Source: Candidatus Saccharimonadota bacterium | GTDB taxonomy: Bacteria; Patescibacteriota; Saccharimonadia; Saccharimonadales; UBA4665 | Direction: 5' to 3' | DNA length: 64,000 nucleotides | Assembly (NCBI GenBank): GCA_014377525.1 | Contig: JACMPL010000016.1 | Coordinates: 1-64,000 of the forward strand | Part shown: one piece after another, positions 9,057-18,700 of the stretch | How positions within the stretch are numbered: the first letter of the stretch is position 1 | Layout of the letters: the number at the start of each line of letters is the position of its first letter | Translations under genes and position numbers: made by a program | Notes under the pieces: generated by a model | Database searches by the model: none | The model's input: only the letters and a program-made list of their open reading frames with translations | What the model was told of the DNA's origin: nothing

Positions 9057-10480
9057 TGCAGAGTCAATGGCCATCTATTTGCGCCATCGCATCGGCGGTT
9101 CAAGCTGGTACTACATCTGCCAGCGAGCTCGTCGAACGGGCATTAATAGCGATTGCAAAAAAAGACGAATATAAGGCAATAATTGCTACCACCGAAACGC
9201 GGGCTCGGCAGCGAGCCCTGACTATCGATAAGCAAGTTTCCGATGGTTTGGCAGTCGGACGACTGGCCGGCGTTCCGTTCATCGCCAAGGATAATTTCCT
9301 GGTCTTTGGCGCTGACACTACGGCCGCAAGCAATATTTTGCGAGGTTTCAGCGCGCCGTATCAGTCAGTGGCTATCGAAAAGCTCGAAGCCGAGGGTGCG
9401 ATCTGTGTTGCTAAGGCCAATCTCGATGCGTTTGCCCATGGTTCGAGTACGGAGAATAGTGATTTTATGACTACTAAGAATCCGCATGACAGTACCCGAG
9501 TGCCTGGCGGTTCGTCTGGCGGCTCAGCTGCCGCTGTAATGCTTGATTTAGCGCCGTTTGCACTCGGCACCGATACAGGCGGCTCTATCCGCTTACCAGC
9601 CAGCTACTGCGGCGCAGTCGGCTACAAGCCGACCTACGGACTGGTCAGTCGATCCGGCGTTGTTGCGATGGCTAGTAGTACCGATGTCATTGGACCGCTT
9701 ACGCGTAGCGTAGAAGATGCTGCTATGGTGCTCGATGTCATGGCTGGCAAAGACGCCCTGGACGGGACGACTATCGAGCGCGAATCAGCTGGCTATACCA
9801 ATCTCGCCGGCGCATTGCCCAGTAAGGTCGGTGTTATCAAAGAATATATGGCCGAGGGAATTGATCCGGCGGTTAAGGGCCAGATCGTTGCTGCTATTGA
9901 CGCGTTAAAAGCGCGGAGTGTCGAGGTAGTTGAAATCAGTTTACCGAGTTTGTCGGCAGCGCTAGCAGCGTATTATATTCTTTGCCCAGCTGAGGTCAGC
10001 AGTAATTTGAGCCGTTACGATGGCCAGCGATTCGGTCACTCTGACTTGGAAGCTCGAACGCTCGACGAAAGTTATGGCCGATCGCGCTCGACCGGTTTTG
10101 GCCGCGAAGCCAAGCGACGAATTATGATTGGTACCTACGTGCTGAGCAGCGGCTACTACGACGCATACTACGTAAAAGCACAGACTGTCCGGACTAAGCT
10201 TATTGCTGAGTTTAACGAGGCTTTCCAGTCGGTTGACTTCTTGCTTGGTCCAACGGCACCAAACACCGCCTTCAAGATCGGCGAAAATATTAAAGATCCT
10301 TTGCAGATGTATTTGATTGATATTTTGACCGTCGCAGCTAACCTAGTTGGCGTTCCAGCGATTAGCTTGCCCGCTGGCAGCGCTAACGATATGCCAGTCG
10401 GGTTGCAAATCATGGCTGCGCAAAAAAATGACCGGGCATTGCTGACATTTGCAAAAGCTTACGAGGAATTACTAGCATGA
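9056..10480 (+). CDS. gatA: Asp/Glu-tRNA amidotransferase subunit GatA
   Basis: Amidase-signature glutaminase subunit that releases ammonia from glutamine for transfer to the mischarged tRNA on GatB. The catalytic Ser-cisSer-Lys triad is visible: Lys78 in VPFIAKDN, Ser153 in GGSSGGS and the nucleophile Ser177 in GTDTGGSIR. At 474 aa it has normal length. The start is GTG at 9056, overlapping the gatC stop. The stop overlaps the next ATG in ATGA. Presence of GatCAB implies that at least one of Gln-tRNA or Asn-tRNA is made by transamidation in this organism. Confidence 0.97.
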   Translation: MQSQWPSICAIASAVQAGTTSASELVERALIAIAKKDEYKAIIATTETRARQRALTIDKQVSDGLAVGRLAGVPFIAKDNFLVFGADTTAASNILRGFSAPYQSVAIEKLEAEGAICVAKANLDAFAHGSSTENSDFMTTKNPHDSTRVPGGSSGGSAAAVMLDLAPFALGTDTGGSIRLPASYCGAVGYKPTYGLVSRSGVVAMASSTDVIGPLTRSVEDAAMVLDVMAGKDALDGTTIERESAGYTNLAGALPSKVGVIKEYMAEGIDPAVKGQIVAAIDALKARSVEVVEISLPSLSAALAAYYILCPAEVSSNLSRYDGQRFGHSDLEARTLDESYGRSRSTGFGREAKRRIMIGTYVLSSGYYDAYYVKAQTVRTKLIAEFNEAFQSVDFLLGPTAPNTAFKIGENIKDPLQMYLIDILTVAANLVGVPAISLPAGSANDMPVGLQIMAAQKNDRALLTFAKAYEELLA

Positions 10481-10950
10481 GGCTCTACATTGTTACCGCT
10501 GCCAGCATAGTCGTTCTATTAATTATTGCGTTAGTAGTGCGGAAATATCGGCCACGCAAACTAAACAGCGACGCGTACACGGCGCGCTGGCAAGCAATTC
10601 AAAAAAATTGTGCTAATAAAAAAACCTGGACGGTTGCCGTTGTCGAGGCAGATAGCCTGCTGGACGAAGTTTTAAAAAGGCGGAAGTACAAAGGTAAGAC
10701 TGCCGGTGAGCGCCTTGTCAAAGCACAGCATGATCTTAAAAATAATGAGTCGGTTTGGTTTGGTCACAAACTCTGTAATCGAATCAAGCAGGAGAATCTC
10801 AAAAAGATAAGCAAACACGATACGCTCGAATCGCTAAGTGGCTTCCGCCAGGCGCTCAAAGATCTCGGTGCACTCCCGGAAAAAGTTGTTACTACGCCTC
10901 AGATTATTAAACCCGAAACGATTGCCCCGGAAACGGAGCCCCTAGCATGA
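10477..10950 (+). CDS. Membrane-anchored HEPN-like protein inside the gat operon
   Basis: A 157-aa protein with one N-terminal membrane helix (residues 4-21), a basic KYRPRK stop-transfer stretch and a cytoplasmic helical domain. The domain pattern WQAI...VVEADSLLDEVLKRRKYKG...GERL...VWFGHKLCNRIKQE matches, from memory, a large uncharacterised Patescibacteria family whose usual ending is HKxRNxIAH, which looks like a HEPN RNxxxH motif. Here the last His is replaced (NRIKQ), so RNase activity, if the family has any, may be lost. It overlaps gatA and gatB by ATGA at both ends, so expression is tightly coupled to the amidotransferase. The C-terminus is a Pro/Glu/Thr-rich tail. Confidence 0.72.
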   Translation: MRLYIVTAASIVVLLIIALVVRKYRPRKLNSDAYTARWQAIQKNCANKKTWTVAVVEADSLLDEVLKRRKYKGKTAGERLVKAQHDLKNNESVWFGHKLCNRIKQENLKKISKHDTLESLSGFRQALKDLGALPEKVVTTPQIIKPETIAPETEPLA

Positions 10951-12413
10951 TTAACGCCGAACTGCGTAAAAGTTATACCGTGACCATTGGTATCGAGTGC
11001 CATGTGCAACTCAAAACTGCTACGAAATTATTCTCGGCAGTTGGTAACGACGCCCGCGATGCCGAGCCAAATACGCTTGTCAGTCACATCGACTTCGGAA
11101 TGCCCGGAGCACTCCCCGTACTTAACAGCGAAGCTGTTCGCTTGGCCGTCAAAGCCGCCTTTGCACTTGGTACAGAGCCGGAACGATTCAGCAAATTCGA
11201 TCGTAAACATTACTTCTATCCTGATCTTCCAAAAGGCTACCAAATCAGTCAATTCGATGAGCCAATCATCGGCAAAGGTTCATTAGAAATTGTCGTTGAC
11301 GGCGAAACTAAGGTCATCGGTATTACCAGAGCACATATGGAAGAGGATGCTGGTAAAAGCACGCATCCAGCTGGCAAAGATTATTCACTGGTTGATCTGA
11401 ACCGCGCCGGAACGCCATTACTCGAAATCGTTAGCGAACCGGATATGCACAGTAGCGCCGAAGCCAAAGCTTATGCCCGCGAACTGTACCTACGGATGCG
11501 TTACGCCGACGTTTCGGAAGCAAATTTGTACTATGGTAATATGCGGTTCGACGTTAACGTCAGTGTTAGCAAAACCAGTGAACTCGGTACTCGAACCGAG
11601 ACAAAAAACCTCAATAGCTTCCGCTCAGTCGAAAAATCCGTCGAATACGAAGTCGATCGCCAGATCGAAGTGCTAGAGAAGGGCGGCGTTATTGTCCAAG
11701 AAACCCGCGGCTGGGACGACGCCAAACAGCGTACTTTTAGCCAGCGCTCAAAGGAGAACGCCGACGACTATCGCTACATGCCCGATCCGGATATCCCACC
11801 GATCGTTCTATCGGAAGAGTATATTGCTGAGATTGGTGCTGCCATGCCAGTCATGCCCGACGCCTGGCGTAAGCGCCTCAGTAGTCTCGGACTCGACCGG
11901 GCTCAAACCGAAACATTGCTCGATGCCCAAGTTGAATTTTCTAAGGAGGGCTATCTGCAGCTACTCGAAGCTATGCTCGATAATCAGGCGTTCGCCAAAC
12001 AAGTTGCTAACTGGCTAGTTAATATCGATATTCCGTTTATGCGTGATTACGATCAGCCGATCAAGGTTCAAAGAGTAGTACTTTACGGCGCCATCGCGGA
12101 ACTTATCGGCGACGGTAAGCTGAGTTCAACCAACGCCAAAGCGTTGATAACTGAACTCCTAGCCGCCGAATCGCTACCAGACGATATTGCAGTTTATGCT
12201 GCTGACAAAGGCTATATCCAAGAGTCTGACGAAGCGGCAATCGCGGCAATCGTCGCACGGGTTCTTAAAGACAACCCGCAAGCCGCCAATGACGTTAAAA
12301 ACGGCGAATTAAAAGCAATCGGCTTTTTGACGGGGCAGGTCATGAAAGCCTCACAAGGCAAAGCCAACCCAGGTCTTGCCAGTCAGCTTATAAAAAAACA
12401 ATTGACTGATTAA
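10947..12413 (+). CDS. gatB: Asp/Glu-tRNA amidotransferase subunit GatB
   Basis: The tRNA-binding, ATP-dependent kinase/transferase subunit of GatCAB: it phosphorylates the misacylated carboxylate and accepts ammonia channelled from GatA. Visible are the N-terminal IGIECHVQL, the KLF(S) segment with HIDFGMPGALPVLN, DRKHYFYPDLPKGYQISQ, LVDLNRAGTPLLEIVSEPD, ETKNLNSF, and a C-terminal GatB/Yqey helical tail (after about residue 340) ending with the conserved LTGQVMKASQGKANP. At 488 aa it is full length. It ends in a 4-base convergent overlap with the AAA+ gene. Confidence 0.97.
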   Translation: MINAELRKSYTVTIGIECHVQLKTATKLFSAVGNDARDAEPNTLVSHIDFGMPGALPVLNSEAVRLAVKAAFALGTEPERFSKFDRKHYFYPDLPKGYQISQFDEPIIGKGSLEIVVDGETKVIGITRAHMEEDAGKSTHPAGKDYSLVDLNRAGTPLLEIVSEPDMHSSAEAKAYARELYLRMRYADVSEANLYYGNMRFDVNVSVSKTSELGTRTETKNLNSFRSVEKSVEYEVDRQIEVLEKGGVIVQETRGWDDAKQRTFSQRSKENADDYRYMPDPDIPPIVLSEEYIAEIGAAMPVMPDAWRKRLSSLGLDRAQTETLLDAQVEFSKEGYLQLLEAMLDNQAFAKQVANWLVNIDIPFMRDYDQPIKVQRVVLYGAIAELIGDGKLSSTNAKALITELLAAESLPDDIAVYAADKGYIQESDEAAIAAIVARVLKDNPQAANDVKNGELKAIGFLTGQVMKASQGKANPGLASQLIKKQLTD

Positions 12414-13966
12414 TCAATGTTATTTTTGTCGTGAACGGCACGCCTGACGGCCGTAGTCACAGTTAACGCGTCAATCGGCCGATTGCAGCCAGTCCGTATC
12501 TTGCTAACAGCTCCTGACAATTTTATCCGATTAAAGATATTCAATACATCATTACCGCTCAGTGTCCCAAAACTTATTTCGACCAATTCATTTTCTAATT
12601 CTAAACTGCCAGCCAGTAGCCATTTTTCCCCGGTTACCATTTCGAGAAGCTTACTGCCAAATAATTTCGATAGCGTATCTTTACTGGGTAAGGGGACTTC
12701 GATATGAACATCAAAACGACCTGCACTGAGCAGGGCAGGATCCATTCCGGCCATCGAATTAGTTGTCGCAATAAACATGGCATTGGGGTTGGATTCGCCC
12801 AAATCGCGCATCATTCGTTTGAATACCCCGATGGTGTCTACTCGTTCCTGAGATGCATTGCCATTTCCACCGAGAATCGCATCAAATTCATCCAATAAAA
12901 TAACCAGTGGTGTTTTTACCCGACCTATATCAACCAATAGTTTACGGGCGTTAAGCGCCGACTGTCCCACAAACTTATCCATAATATCGGTACTACATAC
13001 TTGCCACAGTTCGGCGCCAATCTCATTTGCAAAGCCTCGTGCCATAGTTGTTTTCCCAGTTCCAGATCGGCCATATAAAATTATTCCCGATGGCGAACGA
13101 ACACCGTATTCTTTCAATATTGCCGGATTGTTAACCGCGGTTGCGATATCTCGAAGTTCACTAATAATTTCTTCGTAACCCTGTATTTCATCGAAGTTGC
13201 TGGTGTTCGATTCAACTAAATAAGTCGATTTCCGACGTTTTTTATCCAAGGCTAATGGGTGGTTTGAACGAGGCGGTGATAGACGTGTGTCATGGTAAGC
13301 AGTGGGATTAGTGCAGTCCTCGCCGAGTCGAATCGTCTTATGAACTGGCTGGATTGTCTTGTTATGAACATTATCTAAAATATGTAGTAATGATAGCGTC
13401 GATCGACCGAAAGCGCTGAACAATTGCTCGGCGCTTTGGTAGGTGAGTGGCCGCGGACCAATTCCGACAAAATCTTCTGAGAAGCTAGCATCGGAGTATA
13501 TATGGAGATCATTGGCTAAGACTACCTGCTTGGTAGTTACGTCGTGCCATAACATAAAAGAAACTTGCTCTGGTGTCGAAACAAGGTATGTCGACGGCGC
13601 TAGGGACCGTTCAATAGTCAATTGACCATAGCCCGGTGTTGATTTATCGCGCAGCCGACCGAGCACGTGACTATTCCACTGCGCATCAGTTATGGGGTAG
13701 TTCAGACCAACTTCGAGCATCAGGGACAAATATTCATCGCAGTAGGTTTGTTCGAGTGACGATACTATAGTCGCTTGCTCGACGGAGCCATAATAGCCGT
13801 TAGAAGCATGCAACAGAAGCGTGGCCTCATTGCCAACAATGCGATCGATATTGCAAACCTCGAAAGATGAACCTTCCATGGAGTGTCGAACTTGCGTGAC
13901 ATACTCCGGCTCAAAGTTTTGCTCGCTCATATCGTCAGCTAAACACGACAGAGCTATCGATGTCAA
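12410..13966 (-). CDS. AAA+ ATPase of unknown function
   Basis: The C-terminal half (from about residue 255) is one AAA+ module: Walker A GRSGTGKT (299-306), Walker B VILLDEFD (355-362), sensor-1 region MFIATTNS and arginine-finger region SAGRFDVHIEVPLPS, closest in type to the FtsH/proteasomal-ATPase/Vps4 class. The first 250 residues match no family I know and probably select the substrate. There is no membrane segment or protease domain, so it may act as a remodelling ATPase. The TTG start at 13966 gives 518 aa; an ATG at 13930 (MSEQNF, 506 aa) is an equally good or better start. It is divergent from galU. Confidence 0.8.
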   Translation of the reverse strand: MTSIALSCLADDMSEQNFEPEYVTQVRHSMEGSSFEVCNIDRIVGNEATLLLHASNGYYGSVEQATIVSSLEQTYCDEYLSLMLEVGLNYPITDAQWNSHVLGRLRDKSTPGYGQLTIERSLAPSTYLVSTPEQVSFMLWHDVTTKQVVLANDLHIYSDASFSEDFVGIGPRPLTYQSAEQLFSAFGRSTLSLLHILDNVHNKTIQPVHKTIRLGEDCTNPTAYHDTRLSPPRSNHPLALDKKRRKSTYLVESNTSNFDEIQGYEEIISELRDIATAVNNPAILKEYGVRSPSGIILYGRSGTGKTTMARGFANEIGAELWQVCSTDIMDKFVGQSALNARKLLVDIGRVKTPLVILLDEFDAILGGNGNASQERVDTIGVFKRMMRDLGESNPNAMFIATTNSMAGMDPALLSAGRFDVHIEVPLPSKDTLSKLFGSKLLEMVTGEKWLLAGSLELENELVEISFGTLSGNDVLNIFNRIKLSGAVSKIRTGCNRPIDALTVTTAVRRAVHDKNNID

Positions 13967-14042
13967 TTAAGATTGCCTAATTGGTCCGCGGTAGCACATG
14001 CTATGATGATAATTGAAACAATCATAGCTAAAGGTGGCAGAT

Positions 14043-14945
14043 ATGTCAGAAACGAGAAAAGTTACGAAGGCAGTTATCGCTGCTGCTGGATTTGGTACGA
14101 GATTCCTGCCGCAAACCAAAGCCATGCCGAAAGAAATGTTACCACTTATCGACAAGCCGATTATTCAATACGTTGTCGAACAGCTGGTCGAGGCCGGTAT
14201 CCAGGACATCATCATCGTCAGTAACTACAGCAAACGGGCTATTGAAGATCACTTTGACGCGCCTAACCAAGACCTAGTCGCTAATTTGTTGGCTGGCGGC
14301 CCTAAAAAGCAACATTATCTCGATGAGATTAACGAAATTGCTAATTTAGCTAACTTTGCGTTCGTCCGTCAAAAAGGCCCATATGGCAGCGCGACGCCGA
14401 TCACGAACGCTGCACATCTTATCGGCGATGAGCCGTTTATCTACACCTACGCCGATGACCTGATCACGGCTAGTCCCAACCGGTTCAAGCAAATGATCGA
14501 CTTGTACGAAGAACTTGGCGGTAGTATATTTCCGTGTATTGAAATATCTAGCGAAGAAGAGTTTGATCGCTACGGTGTCGTTGCCGGTCGGGCGATCAAC
14601 GAAAATACGATCGCTATGGAAAAACTCGTCGAGAAGCCAGGCAAGGCAGCGGCACCATCTAATTTTGCCAGCGTCGGCGGTTACTTGTTGACGCCAGAAC
14701 TATTCCCCTATCTCGACACTGCTCGAAATATGTTGACGGAAGGCGAAGAATTTTATTTAACGACGTACGTGCTTGAACCGATGATCCGCGATGGCAAGCA
14801 GTTCTTTGGTTGTAAGCTCAACGAGAGCCACTACTACGACACCGGCAATAAGCTGGAGTATCTTAAAACGGTCTTCGACTTCGCAATGGCCCGGCCCGAC
14901 ATCCAGCCGGAGCTCGAAGCTTATCTGCGAAAAAAGTTACAGTAA
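14043..14945 (+). CDS. galU: UTP-glucose-1-phosphate uridylyltransferase
   Basis: Makes UDP-glucose from UTP and glucose-1-phosphate for cell-surface glycans. The nucleotide-binding GFGTRFLPQTKAMPKEMLP segment, DKPIIQYVVEQLVEAG, the YADD metal site (around residue 140) and VEKPG are all typical, and 300 aa is normal. ATG 14043 is chosen rather than GTG 14034 because AAAGGTGG (14030-14037) sits at SD distance from the ATG. TATGAT at 14002-14007 is a good -10 box. It is divergent from the AAA+ gene, with about 75 bases between the two starts. Confidence 0.95.
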   Translation: MSETRKVTKAVIAAAGFGTRFLPQTKAMPKEMLPLIDKPIIQYVVEQLVEAGIQDIIIVSNYSKRAIEDHFDAPNQDLVANLLAGGPKKQHYLDEINEIANLANFAFVRQKGPYGSATPITNAAHLIGDEPFIYTYADDLITASPNRFKQMIDLYEELGGSIFPCIEISSEEEFDRYGVVAGRAINENTIAMEKLVEKPGKAAAPSNFASVGGYLLTPELFPYLDTARNMLTEGEEFYLTTYVLEPMIRDGKQFFGCKLNESHYYDTGNKLEYLKTVFDFAMARPDIQPELEAYLRKKLQ

Positions 14946-15007
14946 CATATTCCTGAGTAAGCTAGTATAATTCATATTGTTATGTAACTAATGAAAGTAC
15001 TATTCCT

Positions 15008-15271
15008 ATGGGCCTAACAACAGTTGAAATGGTTATCCTCATTATCTTGGTAGTGTTCCTAGCACTGGCTCTTATTCTTAGCGTTGCAACGCTCGTACTC
15101 ATCATCAAATTAGTCAAGAGCGTCAAGCGCATCGTTGCAAAAGCCGAAGATGTCGTTGATTCAGTCGAGGTAGCTACTGACGTTCTAAAAAACGTCTCAG
15201 GTCCGCTGGCGACGTTACGGGTATTAAAAAATATTGTTTCGATCGTTCAAAACGGTCAGAAGAAGAAATAG
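15008..15271 (+). CDS. Small membrane protein, DUF948-like
   Basis: An 87-aa protein with one strong membrane helix (residues 9-33) followed by an amphipathic region with regularly spaced Val/Asp/Lys (KRIVAKAEDVVDSVEVATDV) that could form a coiled coil along the membrane. This layout resembles DUF948-type general stress proteins, which often sit next to YtxH proteins, as here: a YtxH gene with a good SD starts 9 bases after the stop. TATAAT at 14966-14971 is a likely -10 box. The molecular role is unknown; an envelope or stress role is inferred from the pairing only. Confidence 0.7.
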   Translation: MGLTTVEMVILIILVVFLALALILSVATLVLIIKLVKSVKRIVAKAEDVVDSVEVATDVLKNVSGPLATLRVLKNIVSIVQNGQKKK

Positions 15272-15280
15272 GAGAATAGT

Positions 15281-15682
15281 ATGGCAAAATTACTGAAAAA
15301 AATCGCCATCGGTGCCGCGATTGCAGGAGCTGCCGGTTATGTAGCTGGAGTGTTATCAGCACCTAAGAGCGGTAAAAATTCACGCAAAGAATTGCGCAAA
15401 TCCGCCGGGAGCGGGCTTGATGACGTCGAATCGCAGCTAAAATCTATTCAGGGCGAACTGCGTGATCTTATTAGTGACGCTAAAGACGGTAGTAGTGATG
15501 TTGGCAAGATTTCACAAAAAAAGCTCAATAAGCTTGTTGAGAATGCTACTGAAAGCAAAGATAAAATCCAAGATGTCATCCATGCTTTCAAGGGAGGTAA
15601 GGCCAATGATAAAGATCTCAAAAAAGCCGTATCTGATGCCCACCACGCAGTCGAGCACATCAAAGATTTTATAAAAAAATAG
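15281..15682 (+). CDS. YtxH domain-containing protein
   Basis: A 133-aa protein with an N-terminal glycine/alanine-rich membrane helix (IAIGAAIAGAAGYVAGVLSA) followed directly by the YtxH signature APKSGKNSRKEL and a long charged helical tail likely to form coiled coil. YtxH proteins in Firmicutes are small stress-associated membrane proteins of unknown biochemical role. SD AGGAG lies 6 bases before the ATG. It pairs with the upstream DUF948-like gene. A second YtxH protein lies at 62293-62640. Confidence 0.85.
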   Translation: MAKLLKKIAIGAAIAGAAGYVAGVLSAPKSGKNSRKELRKSAGSGLDDVESQLKSIQGELRDLISDAKDGSSDVGKISQKKLNKLVENATESKDKIQDVIHAFKGGKANDKDLKKAVSDAHHAVEHIKDFIKK

Positions 15683-15690
15683 CCTATCTG

Positions 15691-15712
15691 ACAGCTGTTT
15701 TGCGTCAGCTGT
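15691..15712 (+). terminator. Weak hairpin after the YtxH gene
   Basis: ACAGCTG (15691-15697) and CAGCTGT (15706-15712) form a perfect 7-bp stem with an 8-base loop just after the stop. No clear run of T follows, so it may be a weak terminator or a 3'-end stabiliser. Confidence 0.35.
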
Positions 15713-15790
15713 TGTAAACTTGGCAGTCGTCAAGCGATTACTACTAGCGTATAATTGAACGTATATTTGTAACGCTTGAAGGGTATTAGG

Positions 15791-18700
15791 TTGGCATCAG
15801 AAGCACTCTCACAGAGTGATTATGTTCATCTGCATAATCACACACAATACAGCCTACTCGACGGGCTGACTAAAATACCGAAACTCATGGAATATGTCAA
15901 AGAAAATGGCATGAATTCGGTGGCTATAACCGACCATGGAACGCTCAGCGGAGTGATCGAATTTTATAAAGAGGCAAACGCCCAGGGTATCAAGCCGATC
16001 ATCGGTATAGAAACGTATGTGGCGCCGCGGACGAGGCACGACCGTGACCCGACCAAAGATAAAAACTATTTTCATCTTATTGTTTTAGCGATGAATAATC
16101 AGGGCTACCAGAATCTGATGCAGCTCTCGACAATCGCCAATCTCGAGGGCGTGTATTACAAGCCACGCGTTGATCACGAATTACTCGAAAAGTTTAATGA
16201 AGGTTTAATTATCTTAAGCGCCTGTATCGGTGGCGAGATTGGTGACGCCCTGCGTAACGGCCAATACGACAAGGCTGTCGAGACGGCTGCGTGGTACAAA
16301 CGAGTCTTCGGTGATCGCTATTACTTAGAGGTTCAAGATCATGGCCACCCTGACCACCCCAGTAAATGGGATGAGCAAGTCGCCGTAACCGAGCAGACAA
16401 TCAAATTATCGCGTGAACTTGATATTCCTTGTGTCGTCACCTGCGACGCTCACTACCTGCGTCATCAAGATCAAACCGCTCATGAGATTTTGCTCTGCGT
16501 TCAAACTGGAGCTTTTTTATCAGAAGAAAAGCGCTTTAGCCTGCGCGACTTTGAGCTGCACGTCACCGATCCGAACGAGATTATTAAGCGTTGGGGGGCT
16601 GACTACCCCGAAATGATTCTGAATACCGGCCGGATAGCCGAACGATGCCATGTTGAAATCGAAATGGGCAAAATCCTGATTCCTAAGTTTCCGGTTCCCG
16701 ACGGAGAAACAGAAAAAACATTTCTTGATCGATTAACGTTCACTGGTTTGGCTCGGCGCTACGCCGATACCTCTGAAGTTGATGCGGCCGCTATGTCCAT
16801 CGAAGCCATCAAAGAATTACTACCTGAGCCTGTTCTAACCCGGACGATGTACGAGTTAGGCGTTGTTGATCAGATGGGCTTTAACGGCTATTTCTTGATC
16901 GTCTCTGATTTTATAAGTTGGGGTAAGGCGCAGGGAATCGTGTTTGGACCGGGTCGCGGTAGTGCGGCGGGGTCGATTATTTCCTACGCTCTGCGCATTA
17001 CCGAGCTGGATCCGCTCAAATACAGTCTGCTGTTCGAGCGATTCCTGAACCCGGATCGAATCAGCATGCCGGATGTCGATATTGACATCCAGGACACGCG
17101 CCGCAACGAAGTTATTCAATACTGCGTCGAGAAATATGGCACCGAACGCGTTGCCAACATCGTGACATTCGGAAAAATGGCTGCCCGAAACGCTGTGCGC
17201 GATGTTGCTCGGGTGTTGCAGGTGCCATATTCGGAGGCCGACCGACTATCCAAGATGATTCCGCCTCCAGTCCAAGGCAACCAGGTTCCATTAGCGGTAG
17301 CCCTCGAAACCGACGCCGATCTTAAGCGCGAATACGAAACGAACGAAACTTCGAAGCAAGTGTTCGATCTGGCATTGCAATTAGAGGGCACGATTCGTTC
17401 ACACGGCGTGCACGCCTGTGGCGTGGTGATTGCGCCAGATGATATCAATAAATTCGTGCCACTTGAAATGGCTCAAAAGGGCGTTGTTGCAACGCAGTAC
17501 CCAATGTCGACCGTCGAAGAACTTGGCCTGCTTAAAATGGACTTTCTTGGGTTGTCTAACTTAACAACAATCAAAAACTGCCTGCGTATCATCAAACGTG
17601 TTAACGGTATAGACGTCGATATAAACACCATTCCACTAGACGACGAAGATACGTATAAATTATTACAGCGTGGCGATACGACTGGAGTGTTCCAGCTGGA
17701 ATCGGCTGGTATGAAGCGGTATCTGCGTGATTTAAAACCAACGACGTTCGAAGATATCGTCGCCATGGTAGCACTGTATCGCCCAGGCCCAATGCAGTTT
17801 ATCGATGAGTTTATCGGACGCAAGCACGGCGAGCGCAAAATTATGTATGCGCACCCGAGCATGGAAAACTCACTCAAAAACACGTACGGTGTCCTAGTTT
17901 ACCAAGAGCAGGTGATGCAAATCTCTAAAGAGGTCTGTGGCTTTAGCGGTGGCGAAGCTGACACCCTTCGTAAGGCAATCGGTAAGAAGAAGATTGATAT
18001 CATGCGGAAAATGCGCCAGCGCATGATCGAGGGCGGCCAGGAAGTTTCCGGGATCCAGCCAGCTGTCATGGAGAAATTCTGGAAGCAGTTGGAAGACTTT
18101 GCGGCGTACTGTTTTAACAAGAGTCACGCGGCCTGCTATGGACTGATCGCCTACCAAACGGCGTTTCTTAAAGCGCACTACCCAGAAGCCTTTATGGCGG
18201 CTCTCATGACCAGCGACTACGACGACACCGACCGGTTAGCGATTGAAATCACCGAGTGTAAGCACATGGGGCTCAAAGTTATGACGCCGGATGTTAACGA
18301 ATCATTCTTAGAGTTCGCGGTCGTGCCGGATTCAAAGCAAATCCGGTTCGGGATGTTGGCCATAAAAAACGTCGGTGCCGGAGCGGTCGATGAGATACTC
18401 CGGGCCCGCAATGAATCTCAGTTTAATTCGCTTGAGGATTTCCTTACCCGGGTAAATTGTCGGGTCGTCAATCGCAAAGCGATCGAAAGCCTTATTAAAG
18501 CTGGCGCTTTCGATCGTTACGGCGTACGAACGACGCTACTGCACAATATTGACACGCTGCTAGCTTTTGCCTCCCGTTCCCAGAAACAGGCGAGCAGTGG
18601 GCAGACCGATTTATTTGGTAGCTCTGACGGCAGTCCAGCCGAGGCGCCAAAGCTTGAGCTCCAAATTTCTCCAGCACCGGCCGATAAACGAGAACAGCTC

